Positions 1 through 8,838 of a DNA stretch of 64,000 bases are shown here, piece by piece. The position numbers and the translations under genes are program-made. The notes below the pieces were generated by a model. That model did not search any database and had not been told where the DNA came from. It was given only the letters and a program-made list of their open reading frames with translations. The stretch's first letter is position 1; each line of letters begins with the position of its first letter. The DNA is from Prevotella sp. E15-22 (GTDB lineage Bacteria > Bacteroidota > Bacteroidia > Bacteroidales > Bacteroidaceae), in the NCBI RefSeq assembly GCF_023204875.1, contig NZ_CP096247.1, forward strand, positions 2,046,001 to 2,110,000, in the 5' to 3' direction.

Positions 1-496
1 GAATACGCTTCACCAAGTCAAACTCATGCTCAAAGTCAATGGCACCCACTTTCAGCTTTACGCAATGGAAGCCCTGTGCCAGTTTATCCTCCATGCGCTG
101 AAGCATCTCTTCATAAGATCCCATCCACACCAATCCATTGATAGGAATACCTTGAACGCCATGTGCAAAAGGTGTATCAAACAGAAGACAGCCTCGACGC
201 AGGTTCAGCATAGCCGTCTCAAGTCCAAAGAGCATCGATGGGTAGTCGCGCAAATCCTCATAAGGAATCTCACCCGTCTGCTCCACCTGACGACAGAAAT
301 CACCCAACACCTTATTATATATATAAGGCTCCAAGGCATCACAACTCAGGTCAGGCAACGGGGCACACTCACCCATTCCGACAGAAGAGCCATCGGACAT
401 GCGAACCAGCCATATACGACGTTCCGTATAGACACCACGGCTTGTGCCTGCAGGTTGCTTAAAATGGAGTACACGCTCCTCGACGTCTATCTTCAT
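1..496 (-). CDS. menC: o-succinylbenzoate synthase, N-terminal part (cut by window edge)
   Basis: MenC dehydrates SHCHC to o-succinylbenzoate in menaquinone synthesis, in the cytoplasm. About 165 codons are visible, and the gene runs off the left edge. The enolase-superfamily N-terminal domain carries [11 protein letters not shown] at about residues 40-50, and a KLK triplet near residue 148 matches the catalytic KxK motif of the barrel. The start ATG (494-496) overlaps the menB stop in an ATGA, so translation of the two is probably coupled. The MenB neighbour supports MenC over other enolase-superfamily members. The C-terminal half, with the metal ligands, cannot be assessed. Confidence 0.88.
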   Translation of the reverse strand, partial: MKIDVEERVLHFKQPAGTSRGVYTERRIWLVRMSDGSSVGMGECAPLPDLSCDALEPYIYNKVLGDFCRQVEQTGEIPYEDLRDYPSMLFGLETAMLNLRRGCLLFDTPFAHGVQGIPINGLVWMGSYEEMLQRMEDKLAQGFHCVKLKVGAIDFEHEFDLVKRI

Positions 497-1350
497 GGAA
501 TCTTAGGATACTGATCGAAATTAGGCTTACGCTTTTCAAGGAATGCCTTACCGCCCTCTTGCGCTTCGTCCAAGAAGTAATAAAGCATGGTGCAATCGCC
601 AGCCAGTTGCTGAATACCTGCCTGTCCGTCAAGCTCTGCATTCAGTCCAGCCTTGATCATACGCAGTGCTATAGGCGAACGCTCCATCATCGTTTCCGCC
701 CAGTTCACACACTCATCCTCCAGTTGTTCAATAGGCACCACCTTATTCACCATGCCCATCTCCTCGGCCTCCTTAGCAGAGTACTGTCGACACATGAACC
801 AGATTTCGCGCGCCTTCTTCTGTCCCACGATGCGAGCCAGATACGAAGAGCCGAAGCCTGCATCAAACGAACCTACTTTAGGTCCCGTTTGTCCAAAGAT
901 GGCATTCTCAGAAGCAATGGTCAGGTCACATACAAGATGAAGCACATGACCACCACCAATGGCATAACCGTTCACCATGGCAATAACAGGCTTAGGCAGA
1001 CGACGAATCTGCATCTGTACATCAAGCACAGATAGACGAGGCACGCCCTCATCATCAATATAGCCACCACGCCCCTTCACATGCATATCGCCACCAGAAC
1101 AGAAAGCATGCTTCACATCAGCCAGTGTTTTTCCCTCAGGCACTTCACTCATAGCGCCCGTCAGCAGCACCACACGAATGCGCTGCAACTCACGACACAT
1201 AGCAAAAGCCTGACTCAGTTCCAGCGTTGTCTTTGGCGTAAAAGCATTGCGGTAGCGCGAGCGATTGATGGTTATCTTCGCAATACCATTATACTCTTCG
1301 AAGAGGATCTCCTCGAACTTACGAATCTCTTTCCATTCTCTTTGTGCCAT
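493..1350 (-). CDS. menB: 1,4-dihydroxy-2-naphthoyl-CoA synthase
   Basis: MenB is a crotonase-fold enzyme that closes the second ring of the naphthoquinone, turning o-succinylbenzoyl-CoA into DHNA-CoA. The 285-residue length is normal. FCSGGD (about 83-88) and GYAIGGGH (about 128-135) form the CoA-binding and oxyanion-hole region. The [16 protein letters not shown] stretch (about 153-168), with its Asp, and the C-terminal [10 protein letters not shown] are typical of MenB rather than general enoyl-CoA hydratases. It lies 23 bp downstream of greA and overlaps menC by 4 bp. The rest of the pathway (menF, menD) lies on the same strand beyond a convergent kinase gene. Confidence 0.95.
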   Translation of the reverse strand: MAQREWKEIRKFEEILFEEYNGIAKITINRSRYRNAFTPKTTLELSQAFAMCRELQRIRVVLLTGAMSEVPEGKTLADVKHAFCSGGDMHVKGRGGYIDDEGVPRLSVLDVQMQIRRLPKPVIAMVNGYAIGGGHVLHLVCDLTIASENAIFGQTGPKVGSFDAGFGSSYLARIVGQKKAREIWFMCRQYSAKEAEEMGMVNKVVPIEQLEDECVNWAETMMERSPIALRMIKAGLNAELDGQAGIQQLAGDCTMLYYFLDEAQEGGKAFLEKRKPNFDQYPKIP

Positions 1351-1373
1351 ATCTTTATTCTTTCTTTATTTCA

Positions 1374-1838
1374 TTACAACGTGATACCCTCAATGCGCAA
1401 CTTCATCAGACCCGCAGGTACGCGCACCTCCACCACATCACCAACACCCTTGCCCAGCAAAGCCTGAGCAATGGGCGACTTAATAGAGATTTTCCCTTCA
1501 CGGAGGTTTGCCTCATGAGGACTTACGATGGTGTAAGACATGCGACTATTCGTATTCATGTTCGTCATTTCCACCTTACACAACAGGCCCACACTACCAT
1601 CACCAAGCAGAGACTTATTGATGACACGTGCATTTTCCAGGACCCTTTGACGAAAACGTATCTGACTCAGCAAGCGTCCCTGTTCACGCTTAGCCGCATG
1701 ATATTCAAAGTTCTCACTGAGGTCACCTTTGTCGCGAGCCTCAGCTATTGCATCTCTCACCTGTGGCAGTTCCACCGTTTCCAGGTGATGAAGTTCAGCC
1801 ACGAGCTTGTCGTAGCCTTCTTGTGACATATATTCCAT
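1374..1838 (-). CDS. greA: transcription elongation factor GreA
   Basis: GreA enters the RNA polymerase secondary channel and stimulates cleavage of backtracked RNA. The 154-residue protein has the N-terminal coiled-coil finger, including ARDKGDLSENFEYHAAKREQ with the acidic tip D and E residues. It is followed by the FKBP-like C-terminal domain ending in VEVRVPAGLMKLRIEGI. The start at 1838 was chosen from the alignment of MEYMSQEGYDKL; the ATG three codons later is an alternative. A TAATTTTG -7 box lies about 35 bp upstream. menB follows on the same strand after 23 bp, so greA may be the first gene of a greA-menB-menC transcript. Confidence 0.95.
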   Translation of the reverse strand: MEYMSQEGYDKLVAELHHLETVELPQVRDAIAEARDKGDLSENFEYHAAKREQGRLLSQIRFRQRVLENARVINKSLLGDGSVGLLCKVEMTNMNTNSRMSYTIVSPHEANLREGKISIKSPIAQALLGKGVGDVVEVRVPAGLMKLRIEGITL

Positions 1839-1870
1839 AACGTATCTTATATGCTGTTTTAAAGACGATG

Positions 1871-1900
1871 CAAAATTAGCAAAAAAAAAGCAATTCCAAC
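1871..1900 (-). promoter_or_regulatory. promoter of greA
   Basis: On the minus strand TAATTTTG (1871-1878) is preceded by GTTG (1897-1900) with an 18-nt spacer. This is close to the Bacteroidetes TTTG-N19-TAnnTTTG pattern, although the spacer is a little short. Confidence 0.55.
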
Positions 1901-1906
1901 TACATA

Positions 1907-1938
1907 TTTGGAAGATTCGCAGAAAGTTTGTATCTTTG
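1907..1938 (+). promoter_or_regulatory. promoter of the nucleoside kinase gene
   Basis: TTTG (1907-1910), a 20-nt spacer and TATCTTTG (1931-1938) match the Bacteroidetes sigma-ABfr consensus. Its position shows that an in-frame TTG at 1936 cannot be the start codon and fixes the start at ATG 1960. Confidence 0.8.
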
Positions 1939-1959
1939 CACCAAAATCTTATCTACGCT

Positions 1960-3639
1960 ATGCTTCAAATACGCTGCAAGAACAACAACGTCACAAAGAG
2001 TTTCCCCGAGGGAACCTCGTTGCTCGACGTTTATCAGGAGTTTGCCGATGAAATCAAACTGCCCTTCCCCGTCGTTTCCGCAAAAGTTAACAACGCCTCA
2101 CAAGGACTAAAATTCCGTCTCTATCAAAATCGCGACGTTGAGTTTTTGGATGCTCGCGAAGGCAGTGGTCATCGTGTGTATGTACGTTCATTGAGTTTTG
2201 TGCTCTATAAAGCGACACAAGACCTTTTTCCTGGCTCAAAACTCTTTATTGAGCATTCACTCTGCAGGGGCTACTATTGTAACTTCAAGAAGAAAGATGG
2301 TAGTCCACTGACCGATGATGACGTAGAACAGATTAAGCTACGCATGCAGGAAATCATTGACATGGACATGCCCTTCCGTCGTACGGAAGCCACCAACGAG
2401 GAAGCTATTCGCGTGTTTGCCGATCGAGGATTCTCTGACAAAGTAAAACTCCTGGAGACCAGCGGCCATATCTACTCCGACTATTACACACTGGGCGACA
2501 CCGTAGACTATTACTATGGTCCCTTGGTGCCTTCAGCTGGTTATCTGAAGATATGGGGATTAGAGCGCTATGAAGAAGGTTTGCTGCTACGCGTTCCTGA
2601 TTGGAACAATCCAAACCAGTTGGCCGAGAAAGTAGACCAGCCCAAAACCTTCGAGATGTTTGCTGAGAAGACACGCTGGGACATCATCATGCGACTGAGC
2701 AATGCTGGCGATGTGAACAAAGCCATTATGCGTGGCCACGCCTCGGAATTGATTCAAGTGTCTGAAGCCCTGCAAGAAAAGAAGATTGTTAAGATTGCTG
2801 AAGAGATTGAACGTCGGTTCCATCGTGAGAAGGACCCTGTAAAACTTGTACTCATCACAGGTCCTTCATCGTCGGGCAAGACCACTTTTTGTAAGCGTCT
2901 GAGCATTCAACTACTGGCTTGTGGCCTGCGCCCTGTATCATTCTCAACAGACGATTACTTTGTAAATCGCGTTGATACGCCCAAACTACCCAATGGCGAT
3001 TACGATTTCGACAATATTGAGACCGTAGAGTATTCATTGTTGGAGGACCATCTACTGCGACTGATGCAAGGCGAGCGCGTAGAGATTCCTGAGTATAACT
3101 TTGTCACAGGCAAACGCGAATGGAATGGCAAGAAACTCAAGCTATCTAACGATACCGTACTGATTATTGAGGGTATCCACGCGTTGAACCCACTGCTCAC
3201 AAAGAAGATTCCCGATGCCTTAAAGTATAAGATCTATATCTCGGCTCTTACCAGTATCTCGTTGGACGACCACAACTGGATACCCGTACGTGACAACCGT
3301 TTGCTGCGTCGCATCATCCGTGATTACAACAAAGGTGCGTTTACTGCCCAGGAAACCATTGCCCAATGGAAAAATGTGTGTGAAGCAGAAGACAAATGGA
3401 TATTCCCCTTCCAGGAAAGTGCCGATGTGATGTTCAACTCAGCCCTCAACATTGAATTTGCCGTACTGCGCATCCACGCCGAACTCATCCTGGCTTCCGT
3501 TCCCAAGAACTGCCCTGAGTATGCCGAGGCCCATCGTCTGATGAAGTTCATTCACTTCTTCCTGCCCGTCAGCGACAAGGAGATTCCTCCCACATCTATC
3601 ATGCGTGAGTTTGTGGGCGGCTCATCATTTAAATATTGA
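1960..3639 (+). CDS. TGS-domain nucleoside (uridine) kinase family protein
   Basis: This 559-residue protein belongs to a Bacteroidetes family in which a TGS-like N-terminal domain (about 1-65) and a threonyl-tRNA-synthetase-like second domain precede a uridine-kinase domain. Walker A, GPSSSGKTT, is at about residues 300-308, and DDYFVNR and IIEGIHALNP follow as in Udk-type kinases. The expected reaction is NTP-dependent phosphorylation of uridine/cytidine or a related substrate, but the extra N-terminal domains suggest a role not fully described by Udk. The start is set by the promoter just upstream. The 3' end overlaps menD by 15 bp in convergent orientation. Confidence 0.85.
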   Translation: MLQIRCKNNNVTKSFPEGTSLLDVYQEFADEIKLPFPVVSAKVNNASQGLKFRLYQNRDVEFLDAREGSGHRVYVRSLSFVLYKATQDLFPGSKLFIEHSLCRGYYCNFKKKDGSPLTDDDVEQIKLRMQEIIDMDMPFRRTEATNEEAIRVFADRGFSDKVKLLETSGHIYSDYYTLGDTVDYYYGPLVPSAGYLKIWGLERYEEGLLLRVPDWNNPNQLAEKVDQPKTFEMFAEKTRWDIIMRLSNAGDVNKAIMRGHASELIQVSEALQEKKIVKIAEEIERRFHREKDPVKLVLITGPSSSGKTTFCKRLSIQLLACGLRPVSFSTDDYFVNRVDTPKLPNGDYDFDNIETVEYSLLEDHLLRLMQGERVEIPEYNFVTGKREWNGKKLKLSNDTVLIIEGIHALNPLLTKKIPDALKYKIYISALTSISLDDHNWIPVRDNRLLRRIIRDYNKGAFTAQETIAQWKNVCEAEDKWIFPFQESADVMFNSALNIEFAVLRIHAELILASVPKNCPEYAEAHRLMKFIHFFLPVSDKEIPPTSIMREFVGGSSFKY

Positions 3640-5157
3640 TAGACAATCCCTATAAGTCTGTTCATCAGCAGGCGCATCAGTGAGCACTTCCAACAACAGG
3701 GGGTGCTCACTTTTTGTTGCAAGGAGCCAGTCAACACCCTGTTGCATCTGTTCCATATTCGTCGCCCGACGATAAACAACATGATTCTGTTGGCAGATGC
3801 CTTCAGCAGTTGTCTGATGTGTTGCAGCCACATACTTATCACGTGCAGCACTCTGTTCCAGACCAGGCAGCATGTCAAAGATACCACCTTTACCATTGTT
3901 CATGAGTAGGATGCGCAAGTTTCCACGCAGATTCTGATTCCACAAAGCGTTCTGATCGTAAAAGAAGCTCAGGTCGCCAATGACACAGAACACATTGTCA
4001 TCCGTCACACACGAGAAACCAGCAACCGTTGACAGCGAACCCTCAATACCATTCACGCCACGATTACAGTAAACAGGCGTCTTAGAATAAGTATTGGCCA
4101 AACGAATAGCCATGCTGTTAGCATAATGCACGATGTTCGTTCCACGTTTCTGCTCAAAGTATTTCACGACAGCAGACTGTGAGTAAGAAGGTTCGTAGGC
4201 CTCCACCTTCTCACGTATCTGAGACAACAGCACTTCCCATTTCTGAACGAAAGGATGCGGCATCTCCTCTAGATTAGAACGAATCAGATCCGCCACCACC
4301 TCAGGATTGCCCTGAACGACATGCGTCAAGTTCATAAACGTATCTGTCACCTCACCCTCACGGTTCACCACCCACGTTTCCTTAGCTTTACGCAGGAAAC
4401 GCTTCAGTCGCTTACTCACAATAGAGCCACCCATATACAATACAAAGTCGGGCACGTAATCAGCATCGTCACCTATCTGTACGACAGCCTCGTCCATCAG
4501 CGCGTTCATGGGTTGTCCAGCAATAAGCATAGGTCGCTTGGCCTGCATGAACATACGACACACGTGCGACATGGTGATATTAGAGGCATCAGCCGGAGTA
4601 AAATCAATCTTACGTTCTGCAGGTAGCTCTGTCACTGAGAATGCAAACAAAGGCTCCGTAATAGGCACATTGATATGTACAGGTCCATGTCGTTCAATCA
4701 GCGCCTCGTTAATCAGTCGGTTACAATACCAACGTTCCTCCTCATCATGAGGCTCTGGCAGGGAAACAGCCTTACGCACAAAGCGACCAAGCGCATCAGG
4801 TTGTGGCAGGGTTTGCCCATCAAGCTGATCTATCCACAGTTGCGGACGATCGGCACTGACCACCACCACAGGCTGATGCTGATAGTATGCCTCAGCCACA
4901 GCGGGATAAAGATTCAGCAATGCAGTGCCACTGGTGACACAAACCACCACAGGCTCCTTCAAAGCCTGCGCCATACCCAGCGCATAGAAACCCGCCGAGC
5001 GTTCGTCTGTCACAGAATAGCACTGAATATCCGGGCACTCGTTCAGATTATGAACGATGGCAGCATTCCTACTGCCAGGACACACCACTGCATGATGAAT
5101 GCCATGAGCCACTAACAAGCTCGTCAGTATGTTTACATTCTGCTTATTGCTATACAT
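3625..5157 (-). CDS. menD: 2-succinyl-5-enolpyruvyl-6-hydroxy-3-cyclohexene-1-carboxylate synthase
   Basis: MenD is the thiamine-diphosphate enzyme that joins 2-oxoglutarate to isochorismate, the first committed step of menaquinone synthesis. The 510 residues begin with the PYR domain, in which VTDERSAGFYALGMAQ (about 49-64) carries the catalytic Glu. CPGSRNAAIV and ADRPQLWIDQLDGQTLPQ are typical MenD motifs. The PP domain has GDLSFFYDQNALWN (about 391-404) for Mg-diphosphate binding. The length is slightly below the 550-residue E. coli protein. It is 34 bp downstream of menF on the same strand, and its tail overlaps the convergent kinase gene. Confidence 0.95.
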   Translation of the reverse strand: MYSNKQNVNILTSLLVAHGIHHAVVCPGSRNAAIVHNLNECPDIQCYSVTDERSAGFYALGMAQALKEPVVVCVTSGTALLNLYPAVAEAYYQHQPVVVVSADRPQLWIDQLDGQTLPQPDALGRFVRKAVSLPEPHDEEERWYCNRLINEALIERHGPVHINVPITEPLFAFSVTELPAERKIDFTPADASNITMSHVCRMFMQAKRPMLIAGQPMNALMDEAVVQIGDDADYVPDFVLYMGGSIVSKRLKRFLRKAKETWVVNREGEVTDTFMNLTHVVQGNPEVVADLIRSNLEEMPHPFVQKWEVLLSQIREKVEAYEPSYSQSAVVKYFEQKRGTNIVHYANSMAIRLANTYSKTPVYCNRGVNGIEGSLSTVAGFSCVTDDNVFCVIGDLSFFYDQNALWNQNLRGNLRILLMNNGKGGIFDMLPGLEQSAARDKYVAATHQTTAEGICQQNHVVYRRATNMEQMQQGVDWLLATKSEHPLLLEVLTDAPADEQTYRDCLSIFK

Positions 5158-5191
5158 GAGTATGTTCTTATGTTATTCCGTCAATGATAAG

Positions 5192-6277
5192 TTAATCTGC
5201 CAGCACCCGTCGCATCGTTTCCAGTTTAGCCTCCGTCTCCTGCCATTCCTGTTCCTCAACGCTATCTTTCAGCAGTCCACCGCCAGCATACAACCTATAC
5301 TGACTGTCTGTTATCTGCATACAGCGCAGAGACACATACAGATGAGTGGCCGACGACATGTTCAGAGGTCCCATAAAACCGCTGTAATACTGGCGAGGCG
5401 TATGCTCGTTCTCGAGAATAAACTGATAGGTAGTCTGCTTGGGGAGGCCGCAGACAGCTGGTGTAGGATGCAATTGCAACAAGACATCGCCCACCCCTGC
5501 ACCCTCCGAGAGGCCAAAAGTAAAGTCACTGCGCAGATGTACCAGATTGGCCGCACGCACTGTGCGAGGACCTTCCTCACGGATATTCGTGGCAAACTGC
5601 TCCAGACAGTTCATCAGATAGGTGGCCACATAGCGCTGCTCCTGGATATTCTTCGTGCTCCAGGTAGCGTGCTCACCCTCGCCATTCAGGTCTTCATCCT
5701 TCAACTTCATGGTGCCTGCCAGCGCAATGGTACGCCATTGGTTGCCAACGCCCTCAAGCAGTATCTCAGGTGTTGCCGTCAGCCAACAGCCACTCTGTTC
5801 CGTACAAACCAACGATATAAACATTCGAGGATAGAGTTGACAGGCCTTGCAAAACAATTCCAAAGGATGGTCTTCACCATCTCGCGGCGTCACAGAGCAT
5901 CGGCTTAGCACAATCTTCTGAAAACTCTCATCCTTCAGCCGAGCATGAAAACGAGCAAAATCCTCCGCATATGCCGAACGTTCCTCGTAAGTATGCCATT
6001 TCCTACCCATAAGTATGGCATTTACCATCTGTAAGTATGGCATTTGCGAGTTACAAATGACATCCTTAGCCTCAGTAACATCCGAGAACGACTTAACGAC
6101 ATCCGGCTTAATCAACAAGAGAGGCTCTTCCGAAGAAACGAAAAAAGGAGCCAACACAAAGCCCGACCGTCCGTTAAGCTCGTTGATAGACGGCAGTTTC
6201 AACGGCTCGCCCTCATTCTGTGCCACCAGCGTCACCTGCTTTTCGTGTGGCAATCTATACAGAGCGAATCCTGTCAT
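5192..6277 (-). CDS. menF: isochorismate synthase
   Basis: MenF converts chorismate to isochorismate for menaquinone synthesis. The 361-residue protein has the chorismate-binding fold: FQKIVLSRC, a TPEILLEG segment, LAGTMKLKDED, a histidine-containing LVHLRSDF and the C-terminal YSGFMGP and YAGGGLL stretches. The ATG overlaps the stop of the upstream hotdog gene in an ATGA. Together with menD downstream, this points to menaquinone rather than siderophore or salicylate synthesis. Confidence 0.93.
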   Translation of the reverse strand: MTGFALYRLPHEKQVTLVAQNEGEPLKLPSINELNGRSGFVLAPFFVSSEEPLLLIKPDVVKSFSDVTEAKDVICNSQMPYLQMVNAILMGRKWHTYEERSAYAEDFARFHARLKDESFQKIVLSRCSVTPRDGEDHPLELFCKACQLYPRMFISLVCTEQSGCWLTATPEILLEGVGNQWRTIALAGTMKLKDEDLNGEGEHATWSTKNIQEQRYVATYLMNCLEQFATNIREEGPRTVRAANLVHLRSDFTFGLSEGAGVGDVLLQLHPTPAVCGLPKQTTYQFILENEHTPRQYYSGFMGPLNMSSATHLYVSLRCMQITDSQYRLYAGGGLLKDSVEEQEWQETEAKLETMRRVLAD

Positions 6278-6684
6278 TTCTGTTTGATGATATAGTTTGT
6301 GACACGCACATTAGAAATCAAATCACCTGCAGTATCCTTGATATCCACATTCCAAACGTGGAGTGTGGAGCCTCGATGCAGCATACGGGCATATGCCGTC
6401 ACAGTGTCACCCTCGACCACAGCCTTTACATGACTTCCGCTCACCTCGATGCCCACGCATGCACAACCAGGACACAGGGCCGACGAACCCACACCAGCCA
6501 CATTCTCGGCCAATGCCAATGAGGCGCCGCCACTCAGGAAGCCAAAAGGCTGGCGATTACGCTCGTCTACTTTCATACAAGCCATACAAGTATCGTCCTC
6601 GGGAGTGGAGATAAACTCCATCCCGAGGGCGGTACTCAGATTTGGCTTTGATTCTATAATCTGTTTTATTCTGTCTACGTTCAT
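6274..6684 (-). CDS. hotdog-fold thioesterase, candidate DHNA-CoA hydrolase (MenI-like)
   Basis: The 136-residue protein is of the PaaI/YbgC hotdog type. RQPFGFLSGGASLALAEN is the helix segment with the catalytic acid region, and GDTVTAYARMLHRGSTLHVW is the following strand pair. Because it overlaps menF by 4 bp and shares its operon, the likely substrate is 1,4-dihydroxy-2-naphthoyl-CoA, the only men step needing a thioesterase; this is inference. The start ATG at 6684 was chosen because it follows the stop of the ROK gene by 8 bp and has a purine-rich AAAAAGA before it. An upstream in-frame start would reach into the ROK gene. Confidence 0.8.
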   Translation of the reverse strand: MNVDRIKQIIESKPNLSTALGMEFISTPEDDTCMACMKVDERNRQPFGFLSGGASLALAENVAGVGSSALCPGCACVGIEVSGSHVKAVVEGDTVTAYARMLHRGSTLHVWNVDIKDTAGDLISNVRVTNYIIKQK

Positions 6685-6692
6685 TCTTTTTG

Positions 6693-7673
6693 TTAGATAA
6701 ACAACGAATATTCCTTCACGTTCCAAGCCAAGGCGCTGGCACCCAGCACATCGCGTTCTGACTCATTCAGATTCGAAGTCAGGAACTTCACCTTACCCTT
6801 CACGTTATGGAACACATGCTCCTCAAATGAAGCTTGAGCCGGTTCAATCAACCACTTACCAGCATGAGCAATACCACCAGCTAGAATAATCGCTTCAGGA
6901 TTCAGAACTGATGCATAGTTGGCCAATCCAACACCCAACATCTCGCCTGTACGACGGAAGGTCTCAATAGCCAGTTCATCACCCTTCTCGCAACATTCAA
7001 ACACATCCTTAGGTGTTTTAATCACCATTTCGCGCATCAGAGAAGGACGCGAATCTGTTTCCAGCAACTCCTGTGCTGTCATGACAATACCACGAGAGCC
7101 TGTGTAAGTCTCCAGACAGCCTGCCATACCACAGCCACACACACGCCCATTAGGAACGATACAGGTATGACCTATCTCGCCAGCGAATCCTTCTGCGCCC
7201 AGATACGCCTTGCCATTAGTAAAGATACAGCTTCCCACACCATGTCCCAGGTTGATATACAGGAAGTCCTTCAGGCCATGTGCACTACCAAAGACATATT
7301 CGCCCAAGGCTCTCACATGGGCATCATTGCCCAATGCCACAGCCAGACCCAGTCTGTCGCGCAGCATCGCAGCCATAGGAATCTGTCCCTTCCAACTCAT
7401 ATTGGGAGAGTGTTCAATACACCCAGACTTGAAATTACCACTAGGTAAGCTGATGCCTACAGAACGAATGGATTCATATCCACCGTTGGCCTCAACTAAT
7501 TCTATAATGCGGTCACTCAAAAACGTAATAAAGTCGTTCGCATTAGGAAAGTCAGTAGTAGGAAAACTGTTCTTCGCAATAATGTTACCACGCACATCAA
7601 CGATGGCATAGACTGTTTCGTCGATACTCGTACCGACACCAACGACTCGGGTTTTTATCACATTTTGTATCAT
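6693..7673 (-). CDS. ROK family sugar kinase/sensor with degenerate phosphate-1 loop
   Basis: The 326-residue protein has the ROK signature: GHTCIVPNGRVCGCGMAGCLETY with the zinc-type CGCGxxGC cysteines, and LGNDAHVRALGEY, whose Asp is the usual catalytic base. It also has ILAGGIAHAG near the C-terminus. It would normally phosphorylate glucose or another hexose. The N-terminal phosphate-binding DxGGT, however, reads VVGVGTSIDETVYAIVD, so the Asp and both Gly are missing. It may be a weak kinase or a sugar sensor. There is no N-terminal HTH. A canonical promoter lies 24 bp upstream. The hotdog and men genes follow closely. Confidence 0.8.
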   Translation of the reverse strand: MIQNVIKTRVVGVGTSIDETVYAIVDVRGNIIAKNSFPTTDFPNANDFITFLSDRIIELVEANGGYESIRSVGISLPSGNFKSGCIEHSPNMSWKGQIPMAAMLRDRLGLAVALGNDAHVRALGEYVFGSAHGLKDFLYINLGHGVGSCIFTNGKAYLGAEGFAGEIGHTCIVPNGRVCGCGMAGCLETYTGSRGIVMTAQELLETDSRPSLMREMVIKTPKDVFECCEKGDELAIETFRRTGEMLGVGLANYASVLNPEAIILAGGIAHAGKWLIEPAQASFEEHVFHNVKGKVKFLTSNLNESERDVLGASALAWNVKEYSLFI

Positions 7674-7696
7674 AGATTAAATTCCTAAAGACAGGG

Positions 7697-7727
7697 CAAA
7701 AATAGTAAATAATTTGTTAAAACCAAA
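7697..7727 (-). promoter_or_regulatory. promoter of the ROK-hotdog-menF-menD transcript
   Basis: On the minus strand TTTG (7724-7727), a 19-nt spacer and TATTTTTG (7697-7704) form a full-consensus Bacteroidetes promoter, about 24 bp from the ROK start codon. Confidence 0.82.
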
Positions 7728-7768
7728 GGATTCTTTGATTTTTTTTATTCATTTCAACATTTATTTCT

Positions 7769-7776
7769 TAATTTTG
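7769..7776 (+). promoter_or_regulatory. -7 box of the beta-helix protein gene
   Basis: TAATTTTG at 7769-7776 lies 46 bp before the ATG. No TTTG is found at the expected distance upstream, so the promoter may be weak or activated. Confidence 0.45.
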
Positions 7777-7821
7777 TGGCCGAAAAAGTGAATTTCAACC
7801 AATTTAACAGGACAATTAGAT

Positions 7822-8823
7822 ATGAGAAAGCTTTTCGTGAGCATCATTGCCTGCATTGCAGGAACCCTTTCCATGAGTGCCGTAGAGGACAACACCGTGG
7901 AGATTGTTTTCAATGGCAATACGGCTTCCGTCACCATTGCAAACAACATCAGTAGCTTTGTGACAAACCTTAGCAACGGCAGCTCGCACGTCAAACTGGT
8001 GCAGAGTGAGAGTTTCAATGGCGTTGATGCCAATGCCGACAATGAGGACGGCGAGATTATCTATGTCCTCTCGGGCAACACCAGCGACGGAGAGTTCTTC
8101 CTGGAGGGTGCGTTCAAGTGCAGTCTGGAACTCGCAGGCGTATCCATCACCAACCCCAGCGGCCCAGCCATCAATATTCAGAACGGCAAACGCATCTCGG
8201 TCAGTGTGAAGAAAGGCACCACCAGCAACTTGACTGACGGTGCCAATGCTGACTATAACGGAGCTTTCCACAGCAAAGGACACACCAAGTTTAAGGGCAA
8301 GGGTACGCTAAACATTGCTGGAAACAGTAAGCATGGCATCTATAGCAAGGAATATCTGGAGATTAAGAACTGCAATATCAACATCACCAAGGCTGTCAAA
8401 GACGGCATCCACTGCAAAGAGTATTTCCTCATGGAGAGTGGTAACGTGAGCATTAGTGGTGTGGGCGACGACGGCATACAAACGGAGTTGAGCGGCACAG
8501 CCTCAACAGGCGCCATGCCCAACCACGAGGACGAGGACAGTGGCAACTTCTACATGCTCGACGGCGTTCTGACAATCAGCAACTACGAGGGTAAGGCCAT
8601 CACTGCCGACGGCACCATCACCTATAATGGAGGTACGCAGAACTTCGACACAAGCGACACCAAGATACTGGCTGGCATTCAGGATATAAGCGCCTCACAG
8701 TCGGCAAGGATTATCGATGGCATCTACGACCTTCAGGGCCGCCGACTCAGTGCTATCCCCCAGCACAGATGTATCTATATCATCGTAGAAAACGGACAAG
8801 CAAAAAAAGTTATACGCAAATAA
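7822..8823 (+). CDS. secreted beta-helix carbohydrate-binding domain protein (Cthe_2159-like)
   Basis: The 333-residue protein starts with a signal peptide (MRKLFVSIIACIAGTLSMSA). The body consists of repeating short strands such as CSLELAGVSITNPSGPAINIQNGKR, followed by turns HSKGHTKFKGKGTLNIAGN and GIYSKEYLEIKN. This resembles the right-handed beta-helix family of Cthe_2159 (DUF4353), which binds acidic polysaccharide such as polygalacturonate. The C-terminus, GIYDLQGRRLSAIPQ followed by IYIIVENGQAKKVIRK, is the tail seen on many exported Prevotella proteins. DsbD follows after 15 bp, so the two are probably co-transcribed. The ligand is unknown. Confidence 0.8.
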   Translation: MRKLFVSIIACIAGTLSMSAVEDNTVEIVFNGNTASVTIANNISSFVTNLSNGSSHVKLVQSESFNGVDANADNEDGEIIYVLSGNTSDGEFFLEGAFKCSLELAGVSITNPSGPAINIQNGKRISVSVKKGTTSNLTDGANADYNGAFHSKGHTKFKGKGTLNIAGNSKHGIYSKEYLEIKNCNINITKAVKDGIHCKEYFLMESGNVSISGVGDDGIQTELSGTASTGAMPNHEDEDSGNFYMLDGVLTISNYEGKAITADGTITYNGGTQNFDTSDTKILAGIQDISASQSARIIDGIYDLQGRRLSAIPQHRCIYIIVENGQAKKVIRK

Positions 8824-8838
8824 TACTAAACTATCACT

